DNA from: Nannochloris sp. 'desiccata'
Lineage: Eukaryota > Chlorophyta > Trebouxiophyceae > Chlorellales > Chlorellaceae
Assembly: GCA_019044685.2 (NCBI GenBank)
Contig: JAGTXX020000009.1
Location: 372,001 to 436,000 of the forward strand
Direction: 5' to 3'
Length of the DNA stretch: 64,000 nt
Position 1 is the stretch's first letter. Each line of letters opens with the position of its first letter. Below are positions 53,485 to 64,000 of this stretch, piece by piece. The translations under genes were made by a program, and so were the position numbers. The notes under the pieces were generated by a model. It was not told where the DNA came from, made no database searches, and saw nothing but the letters and a program-made list of their open reading frames with translations.

Positions 53485-54813
53485 GACTTCTGATTTAGTT
53501 CTCTAGAAGTCAATACAGTTTGAATAATGCGTCATTGTGTAAATGAGCCGAATTTTTGGGTTGCCCCATGTAAAAAGTGTAGCTAGAAAGCACAGAGAAG
53601 GCAAGCTTTAGCGGTGTAAATGGGGCTTGGCCCTTTTCTGTTCTTTGGTTTTGCGGGCCGCAGAATCATACATCTCCAAAATCCAGATGCCAGCCTCGGA
53701 GTGGCCCACTCCAGTGGTGTGAACTTTGAATTGGAATTCGGCAGGAGAAACAGTTTTGGCTTTCTCGTTAAACGCTAGGAAACTGCTGTTTTTAATTTTT
53801 TATCTACAAAGGAAACTTGGGAAAGCCATGGGAAACCCCTTTGGGCGACCTTCACTTAATCACACGATCATCGGATTCGCTGTCTGGCTGGATCAGCCGT
53901 GTGAGAAAAAGTAACCTTATTTCCTCCCTGTTCTCCTGTGATTGCATGAAAATTTATTATGTAACCGCATGGCTCATACGAGCAGCCTCATTTTGATGGC
54001 AGTGGCTGTTCTAGAATCCTCTTGAGCAGCAGCACCCATTGCCGTCGCTGAGCAGCAGCCAAAATCAATGCTCATGTTGGCAAGCGCCCCCTCTATGTTC
54101 TGCCACGTGGCCCATATGTCACTCTGGCGTCATAAAGCACCTTTTGTGCCAGCGGGCAGTTGATGTCGGCCCGCAGCAGCGAGTTCAGCAGCAAAAGCAG
54201 CCATCAACATGCCACCACCGCAAAGCAACAGGTTGGCCCAGCATTCTCGGGTTGCAAGGCCCGCAGCATGGCAGGCATATGGTACCAGACACCAGCGTGC
54301 TTTGTACTTCGCCAACAGGTAAGATACGCAGTTGCTGGCCCGCTGTTGGTACACCGCCGACGCCCGTCGATGTAGCAAAACCAAGATGCCAGAGCGAGGT
54401 CTCTCCCTTGCTCTCTACCCTTCATTCCCCTTTATATGAGTTATATACAGCCAGTAGAGCTTTTTGGCTGAGCCGCCATGTTAAAGAGCAAACATCGAGC
54501 CCTAAGGCAGCCTTTTCAAGAAGAAAGAAAGATTAAAAAAATGTTGTTGCCCTGCAGAGCAATCCGCAGCAGAGGTGGCAGTAGCAGAAAAGAACTCTCC
54601 ATTTATCATACTGCTTTTCGTGTAACCATAATTTGACTAATAAAAGTGACATTTTACATTCTATATATGTACACATGCAGAATTAAAAAAGGAAATACAA
54701 CTGGAATTATAAAATTATTTTACAAAAAGCATAAAGCGGTGAAAAGCTGAGCTTTCAAGCCTTTCATCTATCTATCGATATAGATCAACCCAATACAAAT
54801 CAGCAGCATCGCT
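53485..54813. other. 1.3 kb stretch without an accepted gene
   Basis: Upstream of the RMT2-type gene. The part at 54030-54420 is GC-richer than its surroundings and open in several frames on both strands; an ATG at 54163 or 54208 leads to a good donor (CAACAG then GTAAGA, donor at 54319), so a small spliced gene is possible. No family resemblance found. The rest is AT-rich and empty. Confidence 0.4.
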
Positions 54814-56797
54814 TCAGCTATTTGCTTGCCTATCGCCCTTCGCAGCCTGTGCACGATTATGTTCCGCTTCGTCTTGTTTCTGGAACTTTGTCTCTAGGAG
54901 AAGAGCAGCGGCGAGGTGTGCCGGTGAGGGCATGGTCACCACATCCTCCTCCTCCTCTACACCCCATTCCATCTTGAAAAACGCCTCCCTGGGTATATCT
55001 CTAGCCATATCCGAATAAGGACGCAGAGATACAACATTGTACTCCACCATGGACAGCAGAACTTGAGCAGCTGTAACGTTTTCAGCAATGCCTACCGCCC
55101 GCAGCGCAGCCTCTGCATCTTTTTGACGAACAGCATGGGAAGGATTGGCAGCAATGAGGCACAGAATTGCTTTGTAGTGTTCTGATTCCCAGCTACGAGG
55201 GGCACTGCTGTCAGTTGGAGGAGGAATTATTTCTGGACGTTCCAAAGCAGTAGCGACATCCTTCTGAGGCTCTGACAATGTTTTTCTCACGCCTGCAAGC
55301 AATCAATAAGAAGCAAACACATGCTGTGATTAATTAATTAGCAACAAATAAGAAGAAAACCACTAGAAACATTTTTCAATACCTTTATCCCAGCTGCCGT
55401 ACTGCTTGGCGTAGTCAACACAATTCTTTAAGAGGTACATGTTGCCACCACACACCGACCATACTTTCTTCCAATCTTCCGGTGTCATGCCCAGAGCTAA
55501 AGTCTGTTCAGATTGAGCAATCACACCTGGCCAAGATTCCTCATTCCCCTCTCTGTTATCCACTTTGCCGCCACACACATACACAAAGGCCTCGGCGCTC
55601 GTCAGATCACCCAAGACTTCAACTCTGCGTTGGGTGCCATTCAAGCCCTCTGCAACCACAAATAAACAACCCTGGATAAGGAGTCAGAAGTAAAAACAGC
55701 ATTCGCTGAAATGATGAAAACTAAAAACACTTACTTTGACTCAGCCACGAGACCATGAAAAAGTCCGAGCTGGAGAAAACTATATGTGAAAGCTCTTTCT
55801 CCTTGCAGATACGCTTCAGAAACTCGAGCAGCTGTTTCAATGCTACCTCATCTTTAGTTCGCCATAATTTCAAGGCATTGACCTCATCAATGACAATAAT
55901 AGGCTTCTTCTGCCCACGTGGCATGTTCTCCAAGAGCAGATCATATGTATCAATGACAGCCGTCAAGTCAGTTGCCTTGTCCTCGGGGAAAAAGTCTTCA
56001 AAAAATGCATTCAAGACCTTCTCTCCTGGGACAGCAACATCGAGGACATTGTCACCCAGAGCTAAAAGCTTGGAGACACTGCTCAATTTGGAAGCAAGAG
56101 TCTTCATCCCCTGCATACCCAACCGAGAAGGAAGCTTGCGTGCCAGGTTGCGTAGTTGCCTCGCCATTAGCTCTGGGCTGGAGACATCTTTCACACCACA
56201 GTTTAAGTAAAGCACACGTGACTTTTCTTTCGCTATAATCCATTTCAATAATGCCTGCATCGTTCAGGTTTAAAAATGGCATTTTAATGTGGGATGAGAG
56301 GGTTGCACAATGTGTCATAACCAAAGAATGAATGAGTGATATCAATGCTGACGACTTACTGACTTTCCGCTATTTATGGGGCCAAGAAGCAGGAGAGGTT
56401 CACTGGGTTTGCCATTCATGTGGCCCATGATCATGTCGTAATCTTTGTTGCGGTTGAAGAACGTGTACTCAATATTTGGAGCTACTTTCATCTTTGAAAA
56501 ATCAGGCCACTCTTCAGGCATATATGGTTGACCCGCCGCTGCAGGAGCAATAGCATCATCATCTTTTGCGGCACGTGGAATGTATGCTATTGTACGTAGA
56601 ATACTCTGTTGAAGGCCCCTTGGAGAGATGGAGGGCGGTTTGAGATAAACAGACTGGGAGAGCCAGCCATAAAATTCTATTGAACAAGGGCGTTGCTGAC
56701 GACGACCAAAGTGTGGCGTCGCTGCTGCTGCTGCTGCTGCTGCCGCTGCCGCTCGAGCAGCTGTTGCCTTGAAGCAGAGAGGTTCCCCGCAATGCAT
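54814..56797 (-). CDS. P-loop ATPase of the STAND / archaeal-ATPase kind, probably organelle-targeted
   Basis: Four exons (56797-56360, 56254-55735, 55649-55383, 55292-54814) give 567 residues. Walker A LLLLGPINSGKS is split by intron 1 and continues ALLKWIIAKE; Walker B is PIIVIDEVNALKLW; a sensor-like HIVFSSSDFFMVSWL follows, then a winged-helix-like C-terminus. This is the core of archaeal-ATPase-like STAND NTPases. The N-terminus is Ala/Arg-rich (TAARAAAAAAAAAAATPHF), encoded by a GCT repeat, suggesting import into an organelle. The start is the ATG at 56797; upstream the frame opens only at a TTG. Related P-loop proteins occur in green algae, from memory; function unknown. Confidence 0.85.
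56719..56760 (-). repeat. Trinucleotide (GCT/AGC) repeat coding poly-Ala
   Basis: Runs of GCTGCTGCT and variants on the plus strand encode an Ala tract just inside the predicted presequence of the P-loop ATPase. Confidence 0.85.
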
Positions 56798-57798
56798 GAT
56801 ACTTAGAAAACTGATCAAGGTGAGGAAGCAAGATAAACGTTACTAAAAAAACTACATAAAGAAAAAATAGATTCAAAATTCTCAAGTATCAGGGCCGGTG
56901 CAGCGTTCAGCCTACTGGCCGCAAAGCTGCACGTATAAAGTGCAAACCTACATAGCGGAGAAGTTATTGCTGGCTGGTAGAGGCGCAGATTTGTTTTCTT
57001 GTGATTCCAAAATCTTGTGGATTCTATGATTTGATGTGCACTTTAAAACCGCGTGATGTTATTTTATGAAATGTAAATTTACAGAAAGATGTTATGCAGC
57101 ACAAATTGTACAGACTTTAGGCAGGTTAGACGAGATTTGCTTGCCTGGTGCCATGTCATGATGGTGAAGCTCACCCATCGCCATCGCCAGGAGCACAGCA
57201 TCATGCTGAGCATGGCTGTCTGGAAACGTGGCACACTGTGACAGAGGGCTTCTTTGCCCCACAGCGGGCCCCTTGAGAAACGTCCGCCGAACGATATATT
57301 CTACCATATCATTCTGCTATTCTGCTATTCATCGGTGGGTTTGGAACCGACGGAAGCAGCAGCCGACGGTTCCAGTGGCCGGGGCAGGTTCAGGCTGGAA
57401 TGTAAAGGCATATAAAGAGATGACGAGTCTAGAGGTGAAAGACATATTTTCATCTTGGTTTATTTGAGGAGAGGGCCCGCTGCGTGGCCCGGGCGGGGTG
57501 GTGGACAAGCCTGCACTGGGCAGGAGAAGCTGTGGGCTTGGCAGAAGCGGCGGTGGAAATTGAATCCCGCGCATGCCTCTCCCGCCTCTCCCTCTTCGGA
57601 CACAAAATTTTGAATTAATTTAGCAACTTTGGCGAGGTTCCGGCGAGACATGATTTTCCTTTCAAAGTACGCCAACCTCTTTTGTTTCCCCAGAGCGTTC
57701 TAGCCGAAACTATTTTGAAACTGTTGTGACTTTGCGGCCGTGATCTAACTTTTGCTACACATTTTAATCCACTATTTCTTTGGGACTTGAGAAAGGAG
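56798..57798. other. 1 kb stretch with unresolved small open frames
   Basis: Between ATPase start and SDR start, divergent. Two minus-strand frames with ATGs (57651-57460, opening MSRRNLAKVAKLIQNF, and 57307-57092, opening MVEYIVRRTFLKGP) are GC-rich and could be exons of a small gene. I could not join them with confidence. Listed as unresolved. Confidence 0.35.
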
Positions 57799-58607
57799 AT
57801 GCCAGCTCTAACGGGAAAGACTGTGATTGTGACTGGTGCATCTAGGGGGATCGGCCTTGAGGTTCGTCAACACATTAGCAACCAAATTTTGATCTCCAAT
57901 CAGTTGCATCAAATCTCTCACCTTGGTTTTCTCTTCCTTTTCTCCTCTCTCAGTTTGTTAAACAACTAGCATCCAAGGGTAACAAGGTAGTAGCAGCCTG
58001 CCGTCAGCCTGATGCTGCCAAAGAAAAGCTTCAACAAATTGAAGGCGAGATTGCCATAACTCAACTTGACGTTGCTAGCCCTACGTCAATTGAAAAATGG
58101 GCTTCTGAAGTCCAACAACTCGCTCCACACGTCGATGTTCTCATCAACAACGCAGGTGTTTATGGAGAACGCATTAATTTAGATACGGTCACTTCGCAAC
58201 ACATGCTAGAGGTATTCCAGATCAATACCATCGGCCCTTTGATCGTCGTTCAACAGCTCCGTAAGCACGCTCTTCTAGGTGGCTCTAAAGGCTCCACTAT
58301 CATCGCAAATGTCACCTCTAAAGTGGGTTCCATTGCTGATAACAAATCTGGAGGTGGCTATGCCTATAGATCTTCTAAATCTGCTTTAAATATCATTACA
58401 AAATCTTTATCTATTGATTTAGAGTCGGAGAATGTTGTTGCTACATTGCTGCATCCTGGATACGTAAAGACCGATATGACGAATGGGAATGGATTGATTA
58501 CCAAAGAAGAGTCCGTCGCTGGGATGTTGGCTGTGTTGGAAAATCACAGTGAAGAGGAGTTGCAAGGGACCTGGCGCGACTACAAGGATGAATTGATTGC
58601 ATGGTAA
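57799..58607 (+). CDS. Short-chain dehydrogenase/reductase
   Basis: Exons 57799-57861 and 57954-58607 (phase 0) give 238 residues, the usual classical SDR length. NAD(P)-binding TGASRGIGLEFVKQLASKG sits across the intron (glycine motif). LINNAGVYGE follows, then the catalytic Ser region ANVTSKVGSIADN and YAYRSSKSAL (YxxxK, about residue 152). The C-terminus ends near the substrate loop (HPGYVKTDMTNGNG). An upstream in-frame TTG is not used. The resemblance is to C-factor/carbonyl-reductase-type SDRs; substrate unknown. Confidence 0.93.
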
Positions 58608-58839
58608 AAGTACTATAGACTGACGATAGATTTTTTATTCTTATATTTTTCTTCAACTTTAGCGTAGAGATTACTCCTTTATTTGGATTTTGATACTTCT
58701 TGTTGTGTGTTGATTTAAAAAAAAAGTTCCATTGCATTTTGCAACGAGGTGTCTCAACACACATTAATGTGAAAATTTTTGGGGGGGGAGGGTTTCGGAG
58801 GGTTTGATGTTCATAGGAGAAAATAACTCTTTCTTCTCA

Positions 58840-60078
58840 TTATTTTTGTTGTTGTCGTTGACTCTTAGTTTCGGCTAGTAATTGTCTTTTCACTGCATCT
58901 ACCCTCACAGCTGACCCAAACGACGTCGGCTGCCCCCATTCGCTTCTCGCCAACCTCACCCCCTCACCACCACCACCGCCCCTTCTATTAAAATTTGTAT
59001 TTCTCGGAATAAACGCTAATTTCCACACTAAAGAAAGACGAAGCCGCCCCTCAGCAAGAGAACTTGGCGGATTCACTTTGTGGACTATGTCTTGCTCCAT
59101 TAAGATAGCTCTCCCAGGCTTGGGTCGTACAGATATCCCTGTATCTGTTGTAGCATCTAAAAAGAGCGTCTCACCACCCCAATCTCGCTCCCACCTATCA
59201 TCTATATAAATCAACAAGGTAATGAGCAATGGTTTCCCCGGTTCCCCGTTAAAATACTCGCCAAAAGATTGGGTCCAGCTACTAGGTGGAAAGGACGTAG
59301 GATCTGCATCGACGTGATACCGAAAAGTGTCGCCTTGTGCTGCTGCATTGGCCAGGATAGCAGTACAATCGACATTAGAAGAAGATGTATTGCTTTGTTT
59401 TGTTTTTGATAGAATTTCTTTGTCGTCTTTTGTATTTAATTTAACACGCTTAGCGTCTGGGGTCCTGTTTTGCTGCAGATGAAGTTCTTCTTCTTCTTGA
59501 TCGCTCTCTCTCCCGGTATCTTGTTGAGTACGAGTCTGAATTGCCTGGGAAGGAAGGTAAGCAATGCGATATTCTGGATATAATTTAACTAATCGGCTTT
59601 GAATTTCTAAGATAGCATCTGGCACTGATGCAGCACTACCATCCTCTGTCTCCTGCTGTTTTGCACCCAAGAGACTTCCAAGAACATGTGGTCGGAGACC
59701 CCACGTAGGTGCAGCTCCAGCCATGTCAGCAGTCTTCCTCTCCCATTTCTCACTTGGAAGATGTCTAACACCATCAACATTATTGCTGTCACCACCATCA
59801 TCATCCGTACTAACTAATATTCTTTGAATTTCTTGTCGGGTCGGGTCATCCACCAAGCCATCCAACACAACAACATGAGAAAAAGATATTCTAGCACCTT
59901 CAGATGCACTGGAAGAAGGTACAATACAGCCATCTAAACGTATATTGAGAGGTATTTCTAGAGATTTGGGGTCCCAGGAGGTGGGATGGGTTGCTAAATA
60001 TTTGAAATCGAAAGGAGGAACCGCAGCAGAGGCGGAGGTGGCGGTGGTGTGGCCTTCAATTTCTAGTGGTTGATCCAT
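58840..60078 (-). CDS. 2-oxoglutarate/Fe(II)-dependent dioxygenase
   Basis: Single exon, 412 residues. The C-terminal domain has the facial triad: FRYHVDADPTSF (HxD), LFLDATTD with WERDWGGETLFLD, IVHKVNPPSSLAEGRLRLSL (distal His and the Arg that binds 2-oxoglutarate). This is the arrangement of prolyl-4-hydroxylase-like and related 2OG oxygenases. The N-terminal half has no recognised domain; the middle (KRVKLNTKDDKEILSKTKQS) is low complexity, and the N-terminus DFKYLATHPTSWDPKSLEIP looks folded. Substrate unknown; hydroxylation of a protein or small molecule is possible. No signal peptide. Confidence 0.85.
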   Translation of the reverse strand: MDQPLEIEGHTTATSASAAVPPFDFKYLATHPTSWDPKSLEIPLNIRLDGCIVPSSSASEGARISFSHVVVLDGLVDDPTRQEIQRILVSTDDDGGDSNNVDGVRHLPSEKWERKTADMAGAAPTWGLRPHVLGSLLGAKQQETEDGSAASVPDAILEIQSRLVKLYPEYRIAYLPSQAIQTRTQQDTGRESDQEEEELHLQQNRTPDAKRVKLNTKDDKEILSKTKQSNTSSSNVDCTAILANAAAQGDTFRYHVDADPTSFPPSSWTQSFGEYFNGEPGKPLLITLLIYIDDRWERDWGGETLFLDATTDTGISVRPKPGRAILMEQDIVHKVNPPSSLAEGRLRLSLVWKLAFIPRNTNFNRRGGGGGEGVRLARSEWGQPTSFGSAVRVDAVKRQLLAETKSQRQQQK

Positions 60079-60190
60079 TTGGTCTATAATATAGTTAAAT
60101 TAATGTTGTATGAGTACGTAAACGGCTAGAGATTAAAATAGAAGATATAATACAGCTGGAGTCCTAGGTGGAAAGAAAAAAAGATTGATC

Positions 60191-60777
60191 CTAAGATGCC
60201 TTTGCCTTTGCCTTGATTTGTTTTGGAGTAAGGAGTAAAGAATCCATTAAACTGGCGTGAATTTCTCTACGTTTATCTTTGTGCGTTGTAACGGTTCCAT
60301 CCATGATCTCTAACTTCGCTGCGATTTTAGCTTCCCTGCAAGAAGAAGGGAATAAATAATTGAAGGCCGTCAGTTGGAGGGGACACAGTACAACTCAAGT
60401 GCTTCAATTTTTTTTAATTTATAGAGATACTAAACAGAACACCACGAATTATTCTAAACTAACCTTTCAGGCTTTTCTCTATCGTGTTTGTGGCCCTTTG
60501 GTTTGCGTTGTCTCACTTCCTTGCGCTCTTGTTCAAACTCCCAATCTCTGTGGAGCGGAATAAAATTAATATCATCAGAACAGTTGACTAAAAATTAAAA
60601 TCAAAAACTGCGATGCTGCGTTTACTCTTGTAGTTGAATAACTTACCTTCCATCCAATAAGGCTTCTTTTCTAAGACGAGCTGCGTTTTTAGCAGAAATT
60701 GCAGCTTTTCTCCATGTTCCATTGATCAGCTGAGGTCGCAGAGCGTCCTTGCCGAGCTTTGCAAGGAGGTGGGCCAT
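60191..60777 (-). CDS. Small basic protein, probably a mitochondrial large-subunit ribosomal protein (mL59-like)
   Basis: Three exons (60777-60647, 60547-60464, 60335-60191), phases 2 and 2, give 119 residues. Highly basic; begins MAHLLAKLGKDALRPQLING and continues TWRKAAISAKNAARLRKEALL, then WEFEQERKEVRQRKPKGHKH in exon 2 and a helical REAKIAAKLEIMDG...LTPKQIKAKAKAS tail. The motif (R/K)PKGHKxD followed by a helix recalls fungal and plant mitoribosomal mL59/MRPL25-type proteins; I am not certain. None of the exons is large, which makes the call depend on consistent splicing. Confidence 0.68.
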
Positions 60778-61022
60778 TGTTCTATGATATCAATTTGCTC
60801 TGATGATTGTCGTTTGCGAGTTTTAAGCCCGGCTAGGCCCACTCTTGTACCCTCAAGTGAAAAGGTACAGGTTGGCTCAAGATTATTGAGTTTAGGGACA
60901 CTCAAGGGCTAATATGAAATGCATAAAGCTTCATACATCCGTATTTCAATAACGTAAGAAGGTATCAAGGCAAACACATATGCAAAATTGTCCCTAAACC
61001 TTGTAATTTTGCACTTTTAATC

Positions 61023-62447
61023 ATGACCGACATCTCTGAAGAGTTGGATCACTTGCGGGCAGAGAATTCCCGCTTAAAAGCTTACATAAACAGCGTCAAT
61101 GCCACATCGAATGGATCCCTAAGTAATTCTGAGCCTTCAGAACCTTCTAATTATGAAACAACTCATCACCACATGTGGGACGGGATCGGCCATGGCCTCA
61201 ACAGAGAACAAGTCGGTCGCTATAGCAGACAAATCATCCTCCCCCACTTTGGCATCTCTGCACAAGCCAAGCTTTGCAACGGATCCGTCCTCGTCATTGG
61301 CGCAGGGGGTCTGGGCTCCCCTGCAGCTATTTACCTTGCAGCAGCGGGCGTTGGCCGCATCGGCATTGTAGACAAAGACACTGTTGAGTTAAGCAACATC
61401 CACCGCCAAGTAATCCATACAGAAGCTTCAGTAGGCACTCATAAAGCTGATTCAGCTGCTACGTTCATAAAATCACTTAATTCTTCTGTGAAGATAGAAA
61501 TTTTTAAAAATGGCTTCACTCCAGAAAATGCCGTGGATTTAGTTTCCAACTTTGATGTTATTCTGGACGCCTCTGATAACGCTCCTACGAGATATTTGAT
61601 CAGCGACGCGTGTTGTGTCGCACACAAACCACTCGTTTCAGGCGCTGCGATCGGTACAGATGGGCAGCTAACTGTCTATTGCCATGGAGAAGATGGGCCT
61701 TGTTATCGATGCTTATTTCCAACAGCACCGCTGCCTCAAAGTTGTTCGCGTTGCGTTGATGCAGGGGTGCTGGGCGTGGTTCCTGGTATTATAGGGACTA
61801 TGCAAGCGTTAGAAGCGATTAAAATTTTATCTGGAGTAGGTCAACCAATGTCTAGAAAGCTGCTGATTATGGACTCTCTTTCTTCCCGGTTTCATGTGGT
61901 GACACTGCGTGCGAAAAGCACAGCATGCAGTTCATGCGGGGAGAGTGCCGAAATAACAGCAGAAAATTTGAAAGATTATGATTATGCTGCGTTTACAGGT
62001 CAGGTCTCGAATGATGCTGCGCCTGCTCCGTTACAACTAATCAAAAAGGAGGAAAGAATCACTCCAGCAGAGCTGCATGCCAAGCTCGATAGCGACAGCA
62101 GGGAACGAAAGTCTTCTAGTCCTACCAGTGCTCCTGTTGTAGTTCTAGATGTTCGTCCTCCCGAACAATTTGCTATCTGCCATCTTCCTGGAGCAGTAAA
62201 TACTCCTTGGAAAGTGTTTGATAAGCATATAGACGCTATAAAAGAGCGAGTCAGTAGCAGTAATATACATGGAATGAAAGAACCAGCACCGGGGGTGGGA
62301 GAGTTGTATGTGGTATGCCGAAGAGGGAATGATTCTCAACGAGCTGTAGCGAGGCTTCGAGAGCTTGGGATGGATCATGCTGTAGACATGGTGGGTGGGA
62401 TGGAAGCGTGGGGTAAAGAAATCGATCCTACGTTCCCAGTTTATTAA
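61023..62447 (+). CDS. MOCS3: MOCS3/UBA4: E1-like sulfurtransferase for Urm1 and molybdopterin synthase
   Basis: Single exon, 474 residues. ThiF/MoeB adenylylation domain: YSRQIILPHFGISAQAKL, GAGGLGSPAAIYLAAAGVG (ATP loop), VELSNIHRQVIH, DASDNAPTRYL, catalytic Cys in SCSRCVDAGVLGVV, and zinc ligands CYRCLF with CSSCGE. The C-terminal rhodanese carries VVVLDVRPPEQFAICHLPGA and VVCRRGNDSQRAVARL, where the Cys of CRRGNDS is the sulfurtransferase nucleophile. It therefore activates and thiolates the small carriers Urm1 (tRNA 2-thiouridine) and MOCS2A (molybdenum cofactor). Cytosolic; an N-terminal coiled coil is present (EELDHLRAENSRLKAYINS). All catalytic residues are in place. Confidence 0.97.
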   Translation: MTDISEELDHLRAENSRLKAYINSVNATSNGSLSNSEPSEPSNYETTHHHMWDGIGHGLNREQVGRYSRQIILPHFGISAQAKLCNGSVLVIGAGGLGSPAAIYLAAAGVGRIGIVDKDTVELSNIHRQVIHTEASVGTHKADSAATFIKSLNSSVKIEIFKNGFTPENAVDLVSNFDVILDASDNAPTRYLISDACCVAHKPLVSGAAIGTDGQLTVYCHGEDGPCYRCLFPTAPLPQSCSRCVDAGVLGVVPGIIGTMQALEAIKILSGVGQPMSRKLLIMDSLSSRFHVVTLRAKSTACSSCGESAEITAENLKDYDYAAFTGQVSNDAAPAPLQLIKKEERITPAELHAKLDSDSRERKSSSPTSAPVVVLDVRPPEQFAICHLPGAVNTPWKVFDKHIDAIKERVSSSNIHGMKEPAPGVGELYVVCRRGNDSQRAVARLRELGMDHAVDMVGGMEAWGKEIDPTFPVY

Positions 62448-62658
62448 GGAGCTTCTAAAATTGGGAAAATTTGCTGCTGTGCTTTGGATTTGGATTTCAG
62501 CTTTGTTCTCTCATCCTGGCTATATCCGAGCAATTACCTCATCCTGAATGCATATAAAGCTATAAAAATACTTTGATCAATATCTGTAGATAGTACTTTC
62601 TTGTAATCTTCGTCTCAAACGCGCATTGGTGCTCTTCGAGAAAAGATAATCGAACAAA

Positions 62659-64000
62659 ATGCAAGGCACTCGACTTCACAGTTCTCTGCCGTGCGCAACC
62701 CAAGCGAAGACAGTGCGCACACAGAACATCAAGTTCAACCTCAACGGAAATGCAGCTCGATTAGGCAGTTCCAAGGCGGTTTTGGCTGGCACGAAGCTCA
62801 TTGCAAGTGGGCAAACCCGGCGCTTAAACATTCAGCGTGTTGTAGCTGCTACTGCTTCTCCTACTGCCCCTGGTGTAACTGCCAGCGCTTCTGTTGATGA
62901 AAATAATGTCCTGGATACCGTCATTGTCGGTGCTGGTGTCTCTGGCTTAACTACTGCCATGGTAAGACATTCCGCTTGATCCTTTAATTTTATTTTCTCA
63001 TCTTCCCCTACGAAACACTCTCCAGATCAAACTCTAACTAGCAATTCGTATTCCCAAATATTTTGCAGGCACTGAAAGCCGAGCACAAGGGTGAAATCGG
63101 CTCTTTCCTTGTCACAGAATCCCGTGATCGTGTCGGAGGCAATGTCACCACTGTCTCAGATAACAACGGCTATCTCTGGGAAGAAGGCCCTAACTCTTTC
63201 CAACCTAACGATTCTGTCCTCAAAGCTGCAGTAGACGCTGGTGTCGCTGATCAATTGGCGCTTGGGGATCCTACTGCACCTCGTTTTGTATTTTGGGAAG
63301 GCCGTCTCCGCCCCACTCCGTCAGGCTTGGATGCTTTCACCTTTGATTTGATGTCCATAATCGGGAAACTCCGTGCAGGATTAGGTGCTTTGGGTATTAA
63401 ACCTGCTATGCCTGAACACGAAGAAACTGTAGAGAAGTTTGTTCGCCGTAATTTGGGCGATGAGGTATTTTTCAGATTAATCGAGCCCTTCTGCTCTGGC
63501 GTCTACGCTGGTGATCCCACGAAGCTTTCTATGAAGGCAGCGTTCGGTAAAGTGTACGATTTGGAAAAGAAAGGGGGGTCTATTATTGGAGGTGTATTGA
63601 AATTAATGCAGGAAAAGAAGAATAACCCTGGGCCACCTAGAGATGCCAGATTACCCCCAAAGCCCGCTGGCCAGACCGTTGGCTCTTTTATGAAGGGCTT
63701 AAAAACTCTACCTGATGCCATGGCTGCTAAAGTTGAGGGATCTATTCGTACTTCGTGGACTTTGAAATCTATTGAAAAGGACGGGGAATTGTATTGCCTG
63801 CAGTACGATACCCCTGATGGACCAAAACAGGTCCGCACTAAGACGGTAGCATTGACAGTGCCATCCTACGTGGCAGCTGAGCTTCTTCGCCCTGCCAGCA
63901 GTGTCGCTGCTGATTCTCTTTCTGCCATTGATTACCCTCCTGTTGCTGCTGTTACTTTATCTTATCCTGAAAGTGCGCTGAGACCCGATCGATTAGATGC
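62659..64000 (+). CDS. PPOX: Protoporphyrinogen IX oxidase, plastid type, 5' part
   Basis: Oxidises protoporphyrinogen IX to protoporphyrin IX, the last step shared by haem and chlorophyll synthesis. Exon 1 is 62659-62961, with a transit peptide (MQGTRLHSSLPCATQAKTVR) and VIVGAGVSGLTTAM, the FAD-binding start. Exon 2 starts at 63069 and runs off the right edge, open throughout. Family blocks: RVGGNVTTVSDNNGYLWEEG, PNSFQPNDSVLKAAVDAGV, FWEGRLRPTPSGLDAFTF, FVRRNLGDEVFFRLIEPFCSG (quoted partly) and GDPTKLSMKAAFGKV. This is the plant HemY-like plastid form, not HemG. The C-terminus is missing from the window. The start is the ATG at 62659. Confidence 0.97.

Overview
This is nuclear DNA from a eukaryote with a primary green-lineage plastid, most likely a green alga of moderate GC content. 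Genes are packed on both strands, many with one to four short GT-AG introns (donors usually GTAAG, GTACG or GTGAG; acceptors usually TGCAG). Several products carry a simple N-terminal transit-like peptide with no signal peptide in front of it (ATP synthase delta, protoporphyrinogen oxidase, aspartokinase-homoserine dehydrogenase). That argues for a primary plastid. Plant-type families (plant-type glutaminyl cyclase, bifunctional aspartokinase-homoserine dehydrogenase, plant-style PP2C) agree. The species cannot be named from the window.

Layout: 1-8 kb holds the 5' end of a large membrane-anchored protein (possible bridge-like lipid transfer protein), a tiny coiled-coil protein, a long-chain acyl-CoA synthetase with two interchangeable exons, the cardiolipin-pathway enzyme TAM41 and an LRR protein. 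9-17 kb holds a PP2C phosphatase, aspartokinase-homoserine dehydrogenase and a conserved plastid protein. 17-28 kb holds VPS11, a small plastid membrane protein, plastid ATP synthase delta, then three nuclear RNA/chromatin-type genes (a CID protein, a TOPORS-like RING ligase and the splicing factor ESS2). 28-30.5 kb is a repeat-derived island: two head-to-head copies of an LTR plus gag start, forming a palindrome of about 1 kb. 30.5-42.7 kb holds an F-box protein, glutaminyl cyclase, a prion-like two-RRM protein, a plastid protein, a BFR1-like protein and a secreted GH5 glycosidase. 43-53.5 kb holds an MFS transporter, a coiled-coil protein, VAP, SFT2, a ferredoxin-TPR protein, the KEOPS subunit Pcc1 and an RMT2-type methyltransferase. 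54.8-64 kb holds an organelle-type P-loop ATPase, an SDR, a 2OG-Fe(II) oxygenase, a probable mitoribosomal protein, MOCS3/UBA4 and the 5' part of protoporphyrinogen oxidase.

These are independent eukaryotic genes, so no operon logic applies. Head-to-head pairs sharing a short promoter recur (LACS/TAM41, plastid protein/VPS11, TOPORS/ESS2, Pcc1/ferredoxin-TPR). The strongest new observation is the acyl-CoA synthetase gene. Two homologous exons of identical length encode the ATP-binding and acyl-gate segment, and reading frame makes them strictly mutually exclusive. A long G-tract lies between them in the pre-mRNA. All exon joins were derived by eye from splice sites and frame; no transcript or database was consulted.
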